A stretch of 64,000 bases of DNA from Streptomyces sp. NBC_01016 (GTDB lineage: Bacteria > Actinomycetota > Actinomycetes > Streptomycetales > Streptomycetaceae): contig NZ_JAPEOQ010000002.1 of assembly GCF_026341035.1 (NCBI RefSeq), forward strand, positions 3,038,001 through 3,102,000. The letters are read 5' to 3'. The position numbers were made by a program, and so were the translations under genes. This document shows positions 16,307 to 24,736 of the stretch, one piece after another (position 1 is the first letter of the stretch; the number at the start of each line of letters is the position of its first letter). The notes under the pieces are model-generated. The model was not told the DNA's origin. It searched no databases and saw only the letters and a list, made by a program, of their open reading frames with translations.

Positions 16307-17062
16307 ATGAACATCCAGCAGCAGCCACCCGCGCGCACATCCAGCGCCGCACACACCGTCCTGGTCGTGGAGGACGACGCCAGCATCCGTACCCTGCTCA
16401 CCTCCGCGCTCAGCGCGGCCGGCTACGCCGTGGCGAGCGCGGCCGGCGGGCAGGAGGCCATGTTCGAGGCGGGCAGCCGCCGGCCCGATCTGATCGTCCT
16501 CGACGTGATGCTGCCCGACACCGACGGCTTCGAGGTCACCCGAGCCCTGCGCGCCCAGGGCGTCTACACACCCGTGCTGTTCCTCACCGCACGGACCGGG
16601 GTCGAGGACCGCATCATCGGCCTGAGCTCGGGCGGCGACGACTATGTCACCAAGCCGTTCCACGTCCAGGAGGTGCTGCTGCGCATCCGCGCCATCCTGC
16701 GCCGCACAGGTATCTCCGCCTCCGCCACCGGTGCCCGGCCACCCTTGCGGTACGCCGACCTCACCCTGGACGAGGACACCCACGAAGTGCGTCGCGCGGG
16801 CCGCCTGCTGAAACTGTCACCCACCGAATTCCGGCTCCTGGCCTGCCTGTTGTCCCATCCCGAACGCGTCATGGAGAAGGCCGAGATCCTCCAGCAGGTG
16901 TGGCGCTACGACTTCTCCGGTGACACCCGGATCGTCGACACCTACGTCAAGAACCTGCGCCGCAAGATCGACCAGGACGGTCCCGCGCTGGTGCACACCG
17001 TGCGCGGCGTCGGCTACTGCCTGCGGCTGCCGCGTGGCGAGTCCGACACGGTGACACGGTGA
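16307..17062 (+). CDS. OmpR/PhoB-family response regulator
   Basis: 251 residues. The receiver domain has the acidic pocket VVEDDAS, phosphoacceptor Asp66 in VLDVMLPDTDG, Thr/Ser in FLTARTG and Lys in YVTKPF. The C-terminal winged helix is of the OmpR type: LTLDEDTHEVRRAGRLLKLSPTEFRLLACL and DTYVKNLRRKI with VRGVGYCLR. It is translationally coupled to the histidine kinase (GTGA overlap). It lies directly downstream of the VTC-CotH operon, with a terminator between, so regulation of that operon is plausible but unproven. RBS CGGAG precedes the ATG. Confidence 0.94.
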   Translation: MNIQQQPPARTSSAAHTVLVVEDDASIRTLLTSALSAAGYAVASAAGGQEAMFEAGSRRPDLIVLDVMLPDTDGFEVTRALRAQGVYTPVLFLTARTGVEDRIIGLSSGGDDYVTKPFHVQEVLLRIRAILRRTGISASATGARPPLRYADLTLDEDTHEVRRAGRLLKLSPTEFRLLACLLSHPERVMEKAEILQQVWRYDFSGDTRIVDTYVKNLRRKIDQDGPALVHTVRGVGYCLRLPRGESDTVTR

Positions 17063-18747
17063 CGCGCCCGCGCCTACGACGCCTGCGTAAACGGCTGCGG
17101 CTACGGCTCCGATTGCCGCGTTCCCTGCGCAGCCGCCTCGTGCTGATCGCGGGCCTGCTGGCCACCAGCGCCGTCCTGTTGTGCCAGCTGGCCGCCCTGA
17201 CCGTGCTGCGCGGCTGGCTCACCGACCAGGTGGACAACCAGCTCTTCCACTTCCGTCCCCCGGGCCGGGTCTACGAAGACATCAAGACCGACGGCACACT
17301 GCGAGGACCGCCGAGGTCCGACAACACGCTGCCCTCCGACTACCGCGTCCACTTCTACGACGAGAACGGCCGGCTGCTCGGCGACTCCCTGGGCAGCAGC
17401 GACGCGCCGGGCCCACAACTCCCGCAGCGCGCCGCCGACTTGCACCTGGCCGCGCGGCAGCCGAGCACGGTCCCGGCCGAGGGCGGCGCGGGGTCCGACT
17501 GGCGGGCGATCTCCTACTCCGGGCCCGACCACATGCGCGCCGTCGTCACCCTGCCCCTGGACACCGTGGACGGCGCCACCACCAAACTCCTGTGGGTCAG
17601 CCTCGGCCTCGGTGTCGCCGTCGCGGTCGGGGTGGTCGTCCTCGGCAACGGCGCCGTCCGCCTGGGACTTCGCCCGCTCACCCGCGTCGAGCACACCGCC
17701 CAGCACATCACCGAGGGTGCCCTCGAACTCAACGTCCCCGGTACGGACCCGGACACCGAGGTCGGTCGCCTTGGCCTGGCCCTCAACACCATGCTCGACC
17801 GACTGCGCACGGCGCTGCACCGCACGGAGGCCTCGGAACAGCAGCTACGCCGCTTCCTCGCGGACGCGGGGCACGAACTGCGCACCCCGCTCACGGCCGT
17901 CCAGGGATTCGCCGAACTCCTCCTCGACGCACCCGACATGGCGGACCGGCGCCGTCACGAGGCACACACCCTGATCGCCCACAACGCCGACCGGATGAGC
18001 CGCCTCGTCGACGACCTGTTCCTCCTCGCCAAGCTCGGTGAGGGCGGAGGCGACACCCACCCGCCCACTACGCACCGCGAACCCGTCGACCTCCTCTCCC
18101 TGGCGGCCGACGCCATCGCCACCACCGCGATCCGCCACCCCCGCCGCGCCATCACCCTGGAACCCCTCGGCGGCCGCACAGGCGACTTCGGTGTCGGCTC
18201 CGCCCCTGACCCCAACCCCGACCCCGACGGCCCCGATCCCGAACACGACCTCGACATCGTCGAGGCCCCCGGTGACCCCCACCAACTCGCCCAGGTCCTG
18301 GGCAACCTGCTATCCAACGCCTGCGTACACACCCCCGCCGACACCGGCATCCGCGTCCGCGTGGGCGCCGCCCGCACCCCGGCCGAGCAGGGGCCGGGCA
18401 GCGGGGTGACACTGCCACCCGGCACACCCGTGTCTGTCGTCGAGGTCGCGGACAGCGGCCCGGGCATCGAACCCGCAGAGGCGCCCCACGTCTTCGACCG
18501 CTTCTACCGGGCCACCCCGCCCGTGTCGTGCGACGAACCGGCGGAACCGACGGAACCGGACCCCGAGGCCGCACCCGAACCGGGCTCCGGCCTCGGCCTG
18601 GCCATTGCCTCCGCCATCGCTGCCGCGCACGGCGGACGTCTCGAACTGGACAACCACCCAGGTACCGGCTGCACCTTCCGGCTGCTCCTACCGAACTTGG
18701 CCACCGCACCCAACTCGGCCACCACGCCGAAGGTCGACCAAGGTTGA
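17059..18747 (+). CDS. HAMP-containing sensor histidine kinase
   Basis: 562 residues from a GTG. A basic N-terminus leads to a first membrane helix (SRLVLIAGLLATSAVLLCQLAAL), an extracytoplasmic sensor of about 120 residues, a second helix (LLWVSLGLGVAVAVGVVVLG) and a HAMP domain. The H-box carries His272 in AGHELRTPLTAVQGFAELL. ATP-binding motifs are QVLGNLLSNACVHTP (N), VVEVADSGPGI (G1), FDRFYR (F) and GSGLGLAIASAIAAAHGG (G2). Two Pro/Asp/Glu-rich insertions, before the N-box (APDPNPDPDGPDPEHD) and after the F-box, are longer than usual. It pairs with the adjacent response regulator; the sensor has no recognised ligand fold. Confidence 0.93.
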   Translation: MTRPRLRRLRKRLRLRLRLPRSLRSRLVLIAGLLATSAVLLCQLAALTVLRGWLTDQVDNQLFHFRPPGRVYEDIKTDGTLRGPPRSDNTLPSDYRVHFYDENGRLLGDSLGSSDAPGPQLPQRAADLHLAARQPSTVPAEGGAGSDWRAISYSGPDHMRAVVTLPLDTVDGATTKLLWVSLGLGVAVAVGVVVLGNGAVRLGLRPLTRVEHTAQHITEGALELNVPGTDPDTEVGRLGLALNTMLDRLRTALHRTEASEQQLRRFLADAGHELRTPLTAVQGFAELLLDAPDMADRRRHEAHTLIAHNADRMSRLVDDLFLLAKLGEGGGDTHPPTTHREPVDLLSLAADAIATTAIRHPRRAITLEPLGGRTGDFGVGSAPDPNPDPDGPDPEHDLDIVEAPGDPHQLAQVLGNLLSNACVHTPADTGIRVRVGAARTPAEQGPGSGVTLPPGTPVSVVEVADSGPGIEPAEAPHVFDRFYRATPPVSCDEPAEPTEPDPEAAPEPGSGLGLAIASAIAAAHGGRLELDNHPGTGCTFRLLLPNLATAPNSATTPKVDQG

Positions 18748-18911
18748 CCACCGCGCCGAAGAACGACACGTTCCTGCACCGTGAGAATCCGCCATTGCCA
18801 AGATCCGTTCACCGGGCAAGCATTCCCCGCGCGCCCGCCCGTTGACCTGAGGACCAGGCCTTCCGGACGGGGCCCTGCCCATGGCCCGTCCGCCCGGAGG
18901 GAGCACGTTTC

Positions 18912-19184
18912 GTGTCACGCCGCTGGATCCTCTATCTGCTCAGCGCCGTCCCGGTCGCCGGGTCGTTGATCGTCGTCAATACCGAGCGGCCCTACGTCCT
19001 GGGCCTGCCGATGGTGGTGTTCTGGGCCGCCCTGTGGGTGGTGCTCACCACCGTCGTCATGACGGTCGTCTACTTCCTCGACCCCGCGAACCGCGAACCC
19101 GACGGACCTGATGAACCCGATGAACCGTCCGACGAGCGCGGCGAGTTCGCCGGTGAGGCAGCCTCCGAAGGAGTCGCCCGATGA
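18912..19184 (+). CDS. DUF3311 small membrane protein
   Basis: 90 residues from a GTG. Two membrane helices (WILYLLSAVPVAGSLIVV and LPMVVFWAALWVVLTTVVMTVVYFL) are followed by DPANREPD and an acidic tail. This is the DUF3311 family, whose genes almost always sit directly before a sodium:solute symporter, as here; it is probably an accessory subunit. The stop overlaps the symporter start (ATGA). A GGAGGG ribosome site lies upstream. Confidence 0.88.
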   Translation: MSRRWILYLLSAVPVAGSLIVVNTERPYVLGLPMVVFWAALWVVLTTVVMTVVYFLDPANREPDGPDEPDEPSDERGEFAGEAASEGVAR

Positions 19185-20677
19185 ATACCGCCCTCGCCAT
19201 CCTCGGCAGCGCATTCGTCCTCGTACTCGTCCTCGGGCTGCTCGCCCGGCGCGGTCGCACCATGGACCTCGAACAGTGGTCCGTCGGCGGGCGCGGCCTC
19301 GGCAGTCTGCTCGTGTTCCTCCTCGCCGCCGGCGAGAACTTCACCACGTACACCTTCCTCGGTGGCAGTGGCGGCGCCTACTCGATGGGCGGGCCGATGA
19401 TCTACATGTTCTCGTCGATCTGCTACGTCGTCTTCTACTGGCTGGCCCCGCCGATCTGGGCGTACGCCCGCCGCCACAAGCTGCTCACCGCCCCGGACCT
19501 GTACGCGCACAAGTACCGCTCGAAGGGGTTCGGTGTGCTCACCGCCGTCGTCGGCGTGGTATCCCTCGTGCCGTATCTGGTGCTGCAGCTCAAGGGGCTC
19601 GGCATCATCGTCCACGAGTGCTCGTACGGGCGGATCTCGCAGGGCGCCGCCGTGTGGATCGGGGTCGCCGTCATCGCCGTGTACGTCACGGTGTCCGGGC
19701 TGCGCGGCACCGCTTGGAACGCCATCATCAAGGACACGTTGATGCTCGTCCTCGTCGTGGGGCTCGGTCTTTATCTGCCGATCCACTACTACGGCGGGCT
19801 CGGCGACATGTTCCACGCGCTGTCCGCCGCCCACCCGCACTTCCTGACACTCCCCGACCACGGGTACAGCGTGTGGTGGTACATCTCCACCAGCCTGCTG
19901 TTCGCCCTCGGCATCTGTACGTGGCCGCACATGATGCCCGGCATCCTGGCGGCCCGTAGTGCCAAGGCGCTGCGCCGCAATGCCGTGATCACACCCGCGT
20001 ACCAGATCGTCCTGGTCATGGTCCTCGTCATCGGGTTCACCGCCGTGCTCAAGGTGCCGGGTCTCAAGGACGGGGACCTCGCGCTGCTGTCACTCGCCAA
20101 GGACGCGCTGCCGCCGTGGCTGGTCGGCCTCGTCGGGGTCGCGGGCATGCTCGCCGCGCTCGTCCCGGGTGCCATGCTGCTGCAGTCCGCCGCGATGCTG
20201 GTCGCGAAGAACATCTACCAGACGGCCCGCCCCGCCACGAGCGAGCGGACCGTCGGACGGCTCAGCCGCCTGCTGGTACCGGTGCTCGCGCTCGTCGCCG
20301 CCGTGCTCACCTTCCGCGGCGGCGAGGCCATCGCGATGCTGCTGATCATGGCGTACGGGTTCGTGGTCCAGCTCTTCCCGGTACTCGTCGCGTCGATGTG
20401 GCGGCGCAATCCGGTCACCACCGCCGGTGCCTGGGCCGGTGTGTGCACCGGTGTCGCCATCGTCAGCTGGACCACGCTCACCGATGCCACCAGTGCGAGC
20501 CTGCTGCCATGGGCGCCGCGGCCGGTGCAGGACCTCGACGTAGGTGTCGTCGCCATGGTCGCCAACATTCTCGTACTCGCCGTCGTCAGCGCGGCCACCC
20601 GGCACCGCGCCGGACACCCGGACGACACCCGCCCCGCCACCGCCGCTGCCACCGTCCCGGAAGGAGCCACCCTGTGA
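19181..20677 (+). CDS. Sodium:solute symporter (SSS family)
   Basis: 498 residues with about 13 hydrophobic helices. Family features include SVGGRGLGSLLVFLLAAGENFTTYTFLG near the N-terminus (the unwound helix that binds sodium and substrate) and the conserved helix GLRGTAWNAIIKDTLMLVLV. Paired with DUF3311, it forms a typical two-part actinobacterial SSS uptake system. Its stop overlaps the start of the ammonia-lyase gene, so the most economical reading is that it imports the lyase substrate, an amino acid such as histidine or an aromatic relative, driven by sodium. Confidence 0.92.
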   Translation: MNTALAILGSAFVLVLVLGLLARRGRTMDLEQWSVGGRGLGSLLVFLLAAGENFTTYTFLGGSGGAYSMGGPMIYMFSSICYVVFYWLAPPIWAYARRHKLLTAPDLYAHKYRSKGFGVLTAVVGVVSLVPYLVLQLKGLGIIVHECSYGRISQGAAVWIGVAVIAVYVTVSGLRGTAWNAIIKDTLMLVLVVGLGLYLPIHYYGGLGDMFHALSAAHPHFLTLPDHGYSVWWYISTSLLFALGICTWPHMMPGILAARSAKALRRNAVITPAYQIVLVMVLVIGFTAVLKVPGLKDGDLALLSLAKDALPPWLVGLVGVAGMLAALVPGAMLLQSAAMLVAKNIYQTARPATSERTVGRLSRLLVPVLALVAAVLTFRGGEAIAMLLIMAYGFVVQLFPVLVASMWRRNPVTTAGAWAGVCTGVAIVSWTTLTDATSASLLPWAPRPVQDLDVGVVAMVANILVLAVVSAATRHRAGHPDDTRPATAAATVPEGATL

Positions 20678-22338
20678 CCACCACGGACACCACGGCCACC
20701 GCACCCCTCGTCCTCGGCGACCGGCCGCTCACCCTCGACGGCCTCGTCGCCGTCGCCCGCCACCACCGCCCCGTAGCGCTCGGCGCGGCGGCCGAGAAGG
20801 CCATGGCGCCGAGCGCCGCATGGATCTCCCGGCTCACCGACGACATGGCCGAGGGCGCGGCCGCACGCCCCGTCTACAGCGTCAACACCGGATTCGGTTC
20901 GCTCGCCGGACGGCAGGCCTTCGAGACCGCGGAGGACGCCGTCGAACTGTCCCGTCGGCTCATCGTCTCCAACGCCTGTGGCGTCGGCCGGTATTGCGGC
21001 GAGGACGTCGTGCGCGCCACCATGCTGATCCGCGCCTCCAGCCTGGCGCGCGGCTACTCAGGCGTGCGCCCCGATGTCGTGCACACGCTGCTCGCCATGC
21101 TCAACTCCGGTGTCCATCCGGCGATCCCCGAGTACGGATCGCTCGGCGCCAGCGGCGACCTCATCCCGCTCGCCCACCTCGCCCTCGTCCTCAGCCGCCC
21201 CGCCGGTGACACCGACCCGGAAGAGGACAGCGGACTCGCCCACTACGAGGGCGAGTTGGTGAGCGGTCGCGCGGCCATGGCCGCCGCGGGTATCGACCGG
21301 CTCGCCCTCGGCGCCAAGGAGGGCCTCGCCCTCACCAACGGCACCTCGTACTCCACCGCGCTGTGCGCCCTCGCCCTGGCCGACGCGGAGAACCTCCTCG
21401 CCACCGCCGAGGTGACCGCCGCGATGAGCATCGAGGCGCTGCTCGGCTTCGGCGACGCCTTCCTGCCGCAGCTGCACGAGGCCCGCGGACACCCCGGGCA
21501 GATCGCGACGGCGGCCCGGCTGCGCGAACTCCTCGACGGCAGCGCCTTCGTCGACGGCGCCGCCGACACCGATCCCGTACGTCAGCCGCCCCAGGACGCG
21601 TACTCGCTGCGGTGTGTGCCGCAGGTGCTCGGGCCGGTGCGGGACACCCTTGGGTTCGTCCACGGCATCGTCGAGACGGAACTCAACGCCGCCACCGACA
21701 ACCCGCTCGTCGTGCCCGGTCTGCCGCGCGACCTCAAGGCCGTCTCCGGCGGCAACTTCCATGCCCAGTACCTGGCGTTCGCCTCCGACTTTCTCTCCAT
21801 CGCGGTCACCGAGATCGGGTCGATCGCCGAGCGCCGCCTGTTCCGGCTCAACGACGGCACACTCAACCGCGGGCTGCCCGACATGCTCGTCGACGGCGAG
21901 AAGGTCGGCATGGACTGCGGCTACATGCTGCCGCAGTATCTGGCCGCCGCCCTGGTGTCGGACTGCAAGACACTCGCGCACCCGGACAGCGTCGACTCCA
22001 TCCCCACCTGTTCCAACCAGGAGGACCATGTCTCGATGGCGTCCAACGCGGGGCGTCACGCCCGCCAGGTCGTCGCCAATATCGAGGCGGTCGTCGCCAC
22101 AGAGCTGTTGATGGCCGGCCAGGCGATGGAGTTGCGGCTCGCCGAGCAGGGGAGGGGCCCGGAGGCCCTCGCCCCGGCCACCCGCGCCGCCCTCGACCGG
22201 CTCCGCGCCACACCGGCCACCGACGGACGGCCGATCGACCACCTGACCCGTGATGTCGTGATGTACCCGAGGGTGCACGCGGCGCTTGACCTCGTCAGGT
22301 CCGGGGCGGTCGTGGACGCGGTGACCCAAGTAGGGTGA
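20674..22338 (+). CDS. Histidine/aromatic amino acid ammonia-lyase family enzyme
   Basis: 554 residues from the GTG overlapping the symporter stop. The enzyme forms its MIO cofactor from Ala159-Ser160-Gly161 in YGSLGASGDLIPLAH, and has the catalytic Tyr68 in YSVNTGFG, FHAQYLAF and SNQEDHVSM. The overall match is to histidine ammonia-lyase (histidine to urocanate plus ammonia). Two substrate-pocket positions differ from textbook HAL: the Ser-His pair is Ser99-Asn100 (LIVSNACG), and the usual Ser-Glu-Asn is Ser-Asp430-Cys431. These sites contact the imidazole and carboxylate in HAL, so substrate could be a modified histidine or an aromatic amino acid. No hutU, hutI or hutG is nearby. Confidence 0.85.
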   Translation: MTTTDTTATAPLVLGDRPLTLDGLVAVARHHRPVALGAAAEKAMAPSAAWISRLTDDMAEGAAARPVYSVNTGFGSLAGRQAFETAEDAVELSRRLIVSNACGVGRYCGEDVVRATMLIRASSLARGYSGVRPDVVHTLLAMLNSGVHPAIPEYGSLGASGDLIPLAHLALVLSRPAGDTDPEEDSGLAHYEGELVSGRAAMAAAGIDRLALGAKEGLALTNGTSYSTALCALALADAENLLATAEVTAAMSIEALLGFGDAFLPQLHEARGHPGQIATAARLRELLDGSAFVDGAADTDPVRQPPQDAYSLRCVPQVLGPVRDTLGFVHGIVETELNAATDNPLVVPGLPRDLKAVSGGNFHAQYLAFASDFLSIAVTEIGSIAERRLFRLNDGTLNRGLPDMLVDGEKVGMDCGYMLPQYLAAALVSDCKTLAHPDSVDSIPTCSNQEDHVSMASNAGRHARQVVANIEAVVATELLMAGQAMELRLAEQGRGPEALAPATRAALDRLRATPATDGRPIDHLTRDVVMYPRVHAALDLVRSGAVVDAVTQVG

Positions 22339-22367
22339 TCTGTACGGGGATTGCCCGGACGGTACGC

Positions 22368-22390
22368 GCCCGGGCGGTAGCTGCCCGGGC
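22368..22390. terminator. Bidirectional terminator, lyase versus reductase
   Basis: GCCCGGGC at 22368-22375 and again at 22383-22390 pair across a 7-base loop, between the lyase stop (22338) and the convergent reductase stop (22402). Confidence 0.65.
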
Positions 22391-22401
22391 GGCCCCCGGC
22401 G

Positions 22402-23355
22402 TCACACATCGAGGACCAGACGGTCCCCCTGGCAGCGCGATACGCAGATCATCATGACGTCGCCCGCGGCCCGCTCCTCCTCGCTCAGGAGCTGGTCGCG
22501 GTGGTCGGGGGTGCCGCCGAGCACCGGTGTCTCGCACGTCCCGCACACACCCTCCCGGCACGAGGTGAGCGTGCGCACGCCGGCCTGCGTCAGGGCGTCG
22601 ACGATGGACTGCCCGGCGCCCACCTCGATCTCCTGCCCGTCGGCGGTCTCCACCGTGAACGGCCGGTCGCCGTCCCGTGCGTAGCCCTCCGGTGCCGCGG
22701 CGAACCGTTCGAGTGTGAGGCGGGACGTCGGGTGCGCGTCGGCGTACCCCTGCACCGAAGCGAGCAGCCCGGCCGGGCCACACGCGTACACATGGGCGTG
22801 CGCCGCGCCCATGCCGTCGAGCTCCGCGGCGAGGTCCGCGACGCCCGAGACATCATCGCGGTGCAGGCGCACCCGGTCGCCGTACCGGGTGAGTTCCTCG
22901 GTGAACGCCATGCTCTCCGCGCTGCGCCCCAGATAAAGCAACTGCCAATCGGAACCCGCCCGTTCAGCCGCCGCGAGCATCGGCAGGATCGGCGTGATGC
23001 CGATGCCGCCTGCGACGAACACCAGCCGTGGTGTGCCCAGGTCCAGCGCGAAGGTGTTGCGGGGCGCGCTCACCAGCAGGGTGTCGCCCGCCTCGACCCG
23101 ATCGTGCAGATACGCCGAACCGCCCCGGCCATCGGGCTCCCGCAGCACGGCGATCCGCCAGCCGGCCTCCTCCGTCCCCGAGGACAGTGAGTACTGACGG
23201 ACCAGGTCCCGGGACAGGACCACGTCGATGTGCGCTCCGGGCGTCCACGCCGGAAGCGACCCGCCCTCACGCGCGGCCAGCACCAAGGAGCGCACCCCCG
23301 CGGCCTCGGAGCGCGTCTCCTTCACGGTCACGGTCAGGTGCTCCTGCGTAGGCAT
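22402..23355 (-). CDS. PDR/VanB-type flavin reductase with C-terminal 2Fe-2S ferredoxin domain
   Basis: 317 residues; the ATG at 23355 has a GGAGGAAG site. Order is that of phthalate dioxygenase reductase: flavin-binding barrel with RQYSLSS, NAD domain with GGIGITPILPMLAAAER, YACGPAGLL, then a plant-type 2Fe-2S domain with CREGVCGTC and a distal Cys in MMICVSRC. It passes electrons from NAD(P)H through flavin to 2Fe-2S and on to an oxygenase. Divergent from a P450 gene 176 bases away and with no Rieske oxygenase near, the P450 is the likely partner, an arrangement resembling a split CYP116-type chain. VanB-like reductases usually serve demethylases. Confidence 0.88.
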   Translation of the reverse strand: MPTQEHLTVTVKETRSEAAGVRSLVLAAREGGSLPAWTPGAHIDVVLSRDLVRQYSLSSGTEEAGWRIAVLREPDGRGGSAYLHDRVEAGDTLLVSAPRNTFALDLGTPRLVFVAGGIGITPILPMLAAAERAGSDWQLLYLGRSAESMAFTEELTRYGDRVRLHRDDVSGVADLAAELDGMGAAHAHVYACGPAGLLASVQGYADAHPTSRLTLERFAAAPEGYARDGDRPFTVETADGQEIEVGAGQSIVDALTQAGVRTLTSCREGVCGTCETPVLGGTPDHRDQLLSEEERAAGDVMMICVSRCQGDRLVLDV

Positions 23356-23530
23356 GCTTCCTCCATGTCGTCCTCCGAGTCGCGTCAGCCGCAAACTCGC
23401 CTGAGCCGCATCGTCAAAAACCCGGCCGCACGCGGCAACAGCGGTTCTCAGCAGGTGATAACGCCCGTGTCCCGGGCACGGCCCGCCGGTCTACGGTGCC
23501 TGCGACCACCGAGCCGCATCAGGAGGCCAG

Positions 23531-24736
23531 ATGTCCGCCCCGGCCGACACCCCCGTCGCACACCTCGCCGACGACCCCTACGACGACGCCCACCTCACCG
23601 ACCCGTACCCGCTCTTCACGCGGATGCGCGACGCGGGGCCCGCGGTGTGGCTCGAGCGCTACGGGGTGCATGCCTTCACGCGGTTCGCGGAGTGCCGGGA
23701 GATTCTCACCGACCACGACACGTTCCTCTCGGGCGCCGGGGTCGGGCCGCGCAACTACCACCAGGAACCCCCGTGGAAGCCGGCCGGCATCCTGGACTCC
23801 GACCCGCCGACGCACACGCCGCTGCGTACCGCCATGTCCGGGGTCATCTCCCCGCGCAACGTGCGTGCGCTGCGCCCCGCGTTCCGTGCCTATGCCGAGC
23901 AACTCGTCGACGAACTCCTCGACAAGCGGGAGTTCGACGCGGTGACCGAGATGGCGGAGCTGTTCCCCATCGAGGTCTTCGGCAACGCCGTGGGCATCCC
24001 CCGCGAGGGCCGCGCCGAGAACCTGCTTCCGCACGGAGCCATGAACTTCTCCGCCTTCGGCCCCGAAGACGCCCGCTACGCCGAGTACTTCGCCGCCGGC
24101 GAGCACACCGTCGACTGGGTCATGGAGAACTGCGCCCGCGAGAACCTGACGCCCGAAGGCCTCGGCGCGAGGATCTGGGAGTACGCCGACCAGGGCATGA
24201 TCACCGGCGACGAGGCGACCCGCCTGGTGCGCGCGCTGCTTTCGGCGGGGCTCGACACCACCGTGCTCACCCTCGGCAACACCATGAAGTGCCTGTCCGC
24301 CAACCCCGGCCAGTGGGAACTGCTGCACGCCGACCCGAAGTTGACCCGGTTCGCCGTGGACGAGGCGCTGCGCCACGAGTCACCGTTCCAGTCCTTCTTC
24401 CGCACCACCGCGCGCGACGTCGACTTCCACGGTGTCCGCATCCCCGAGGACACCAAGGTCGCCCTGTTCACCGGAGCCGCCAACCGTGACCCGCGTCGCT
24501 TCGGCGAGGACGCCGACGCCTACCGGATCGAGCGGGACGCCTCCGGGCACCTGGCGTTCGGCTTCGGCATCCATCAGTGCGTGGGCCAGCCCATCTCGCG
24601 CCTGGAGGCGGAGGTCCTGATCGGCGAACTGGCCCGCCGGGTGCGGACGGTGGAGCCTGCCGGTGATCCGGTGCCGTTCCTGCACAACACGCTGCGTGGC
24701 TGGAAGCGCCTGCCGGTGCGCATCACTCCGGCGTGA
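23531..24736 (+). CDS. Cytochrome P450, CYP199-like
   Basis: 401 residues from an ATG with CAGGAGG upstream. Heme Cys350 is in FGFGIHQCVGQ, the ExxR is EALRHE, and the I-helix is LLSAGLDTTV with Asp242-Thr243 in place of the usual acid-Thr Glu/Asp-Thr context. Many segments recall CYP199A4, the 4-methoxybenzoate O-demethylase of Rhodopseudomonas: LFPIEVFGNAVGIPREGR, NFSAFGPEDARY, FQSFFRTTARDV, GAANRDPRRF and the ending NTLRGWKRLPVRITPA. That family oxidises para-substituted benzoates and cinnamates. A neighbouring ammonia-lyase could supply an arylacrylate. It overlaps the convergent IclR gene by 14 bases. Substrate is inferred only. Confidence 0.88.
   Translation: MSAPADTPVAHLADDPYDDAHLTDPYPLFTRMRDAGPAVWLERYGVHAFTRFAECREILTDHDTFLSGAGVGPRNYHQEPPWKPAGILDSDPPTHTPLRTAMSGVISPRNVRALRPAFRAYAEQLVDELLDKREFDAVTEMAELFPIEVFGNAVGIPREGRAENLLPHGAMNFSAFGPEDARYAEYFAAGEHTVDWVMENCARENLTPEGLGARIWEYADQGMITGDEATRLVRALLSAGLDTTVLTLGNTMKCLSANPGQWELLHADPKLTRFAVDEALRHESPFQSFFRTTARDVDFHGVRIPEDTKVALFTGAANRDPRRFGEDADAYRIERDASGHLAFGFGIHQCVGQPISRLEAEVLIGELARRVRTVEPAGDPVPFLHNTLRGWKRLPVRITPA

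Noticed and set aside
20116..20673. Upstream extension of the ammonia-lyase frame
   Set aside because: It overlaps the symporter in another frame and translates to Arg/His-rich sequence; the GTG at 20674 overlaps the symporter stop and gives the normal family N-terminus.
23466..23480. Near-palindrome CGTGTCCCGGGCACG in the P450/reductase promoter
   Set aside because: It has one mismatch pair around a common CCCGGG core in GC-rich DNA, and no second copy was found; too weak to list as an operator.
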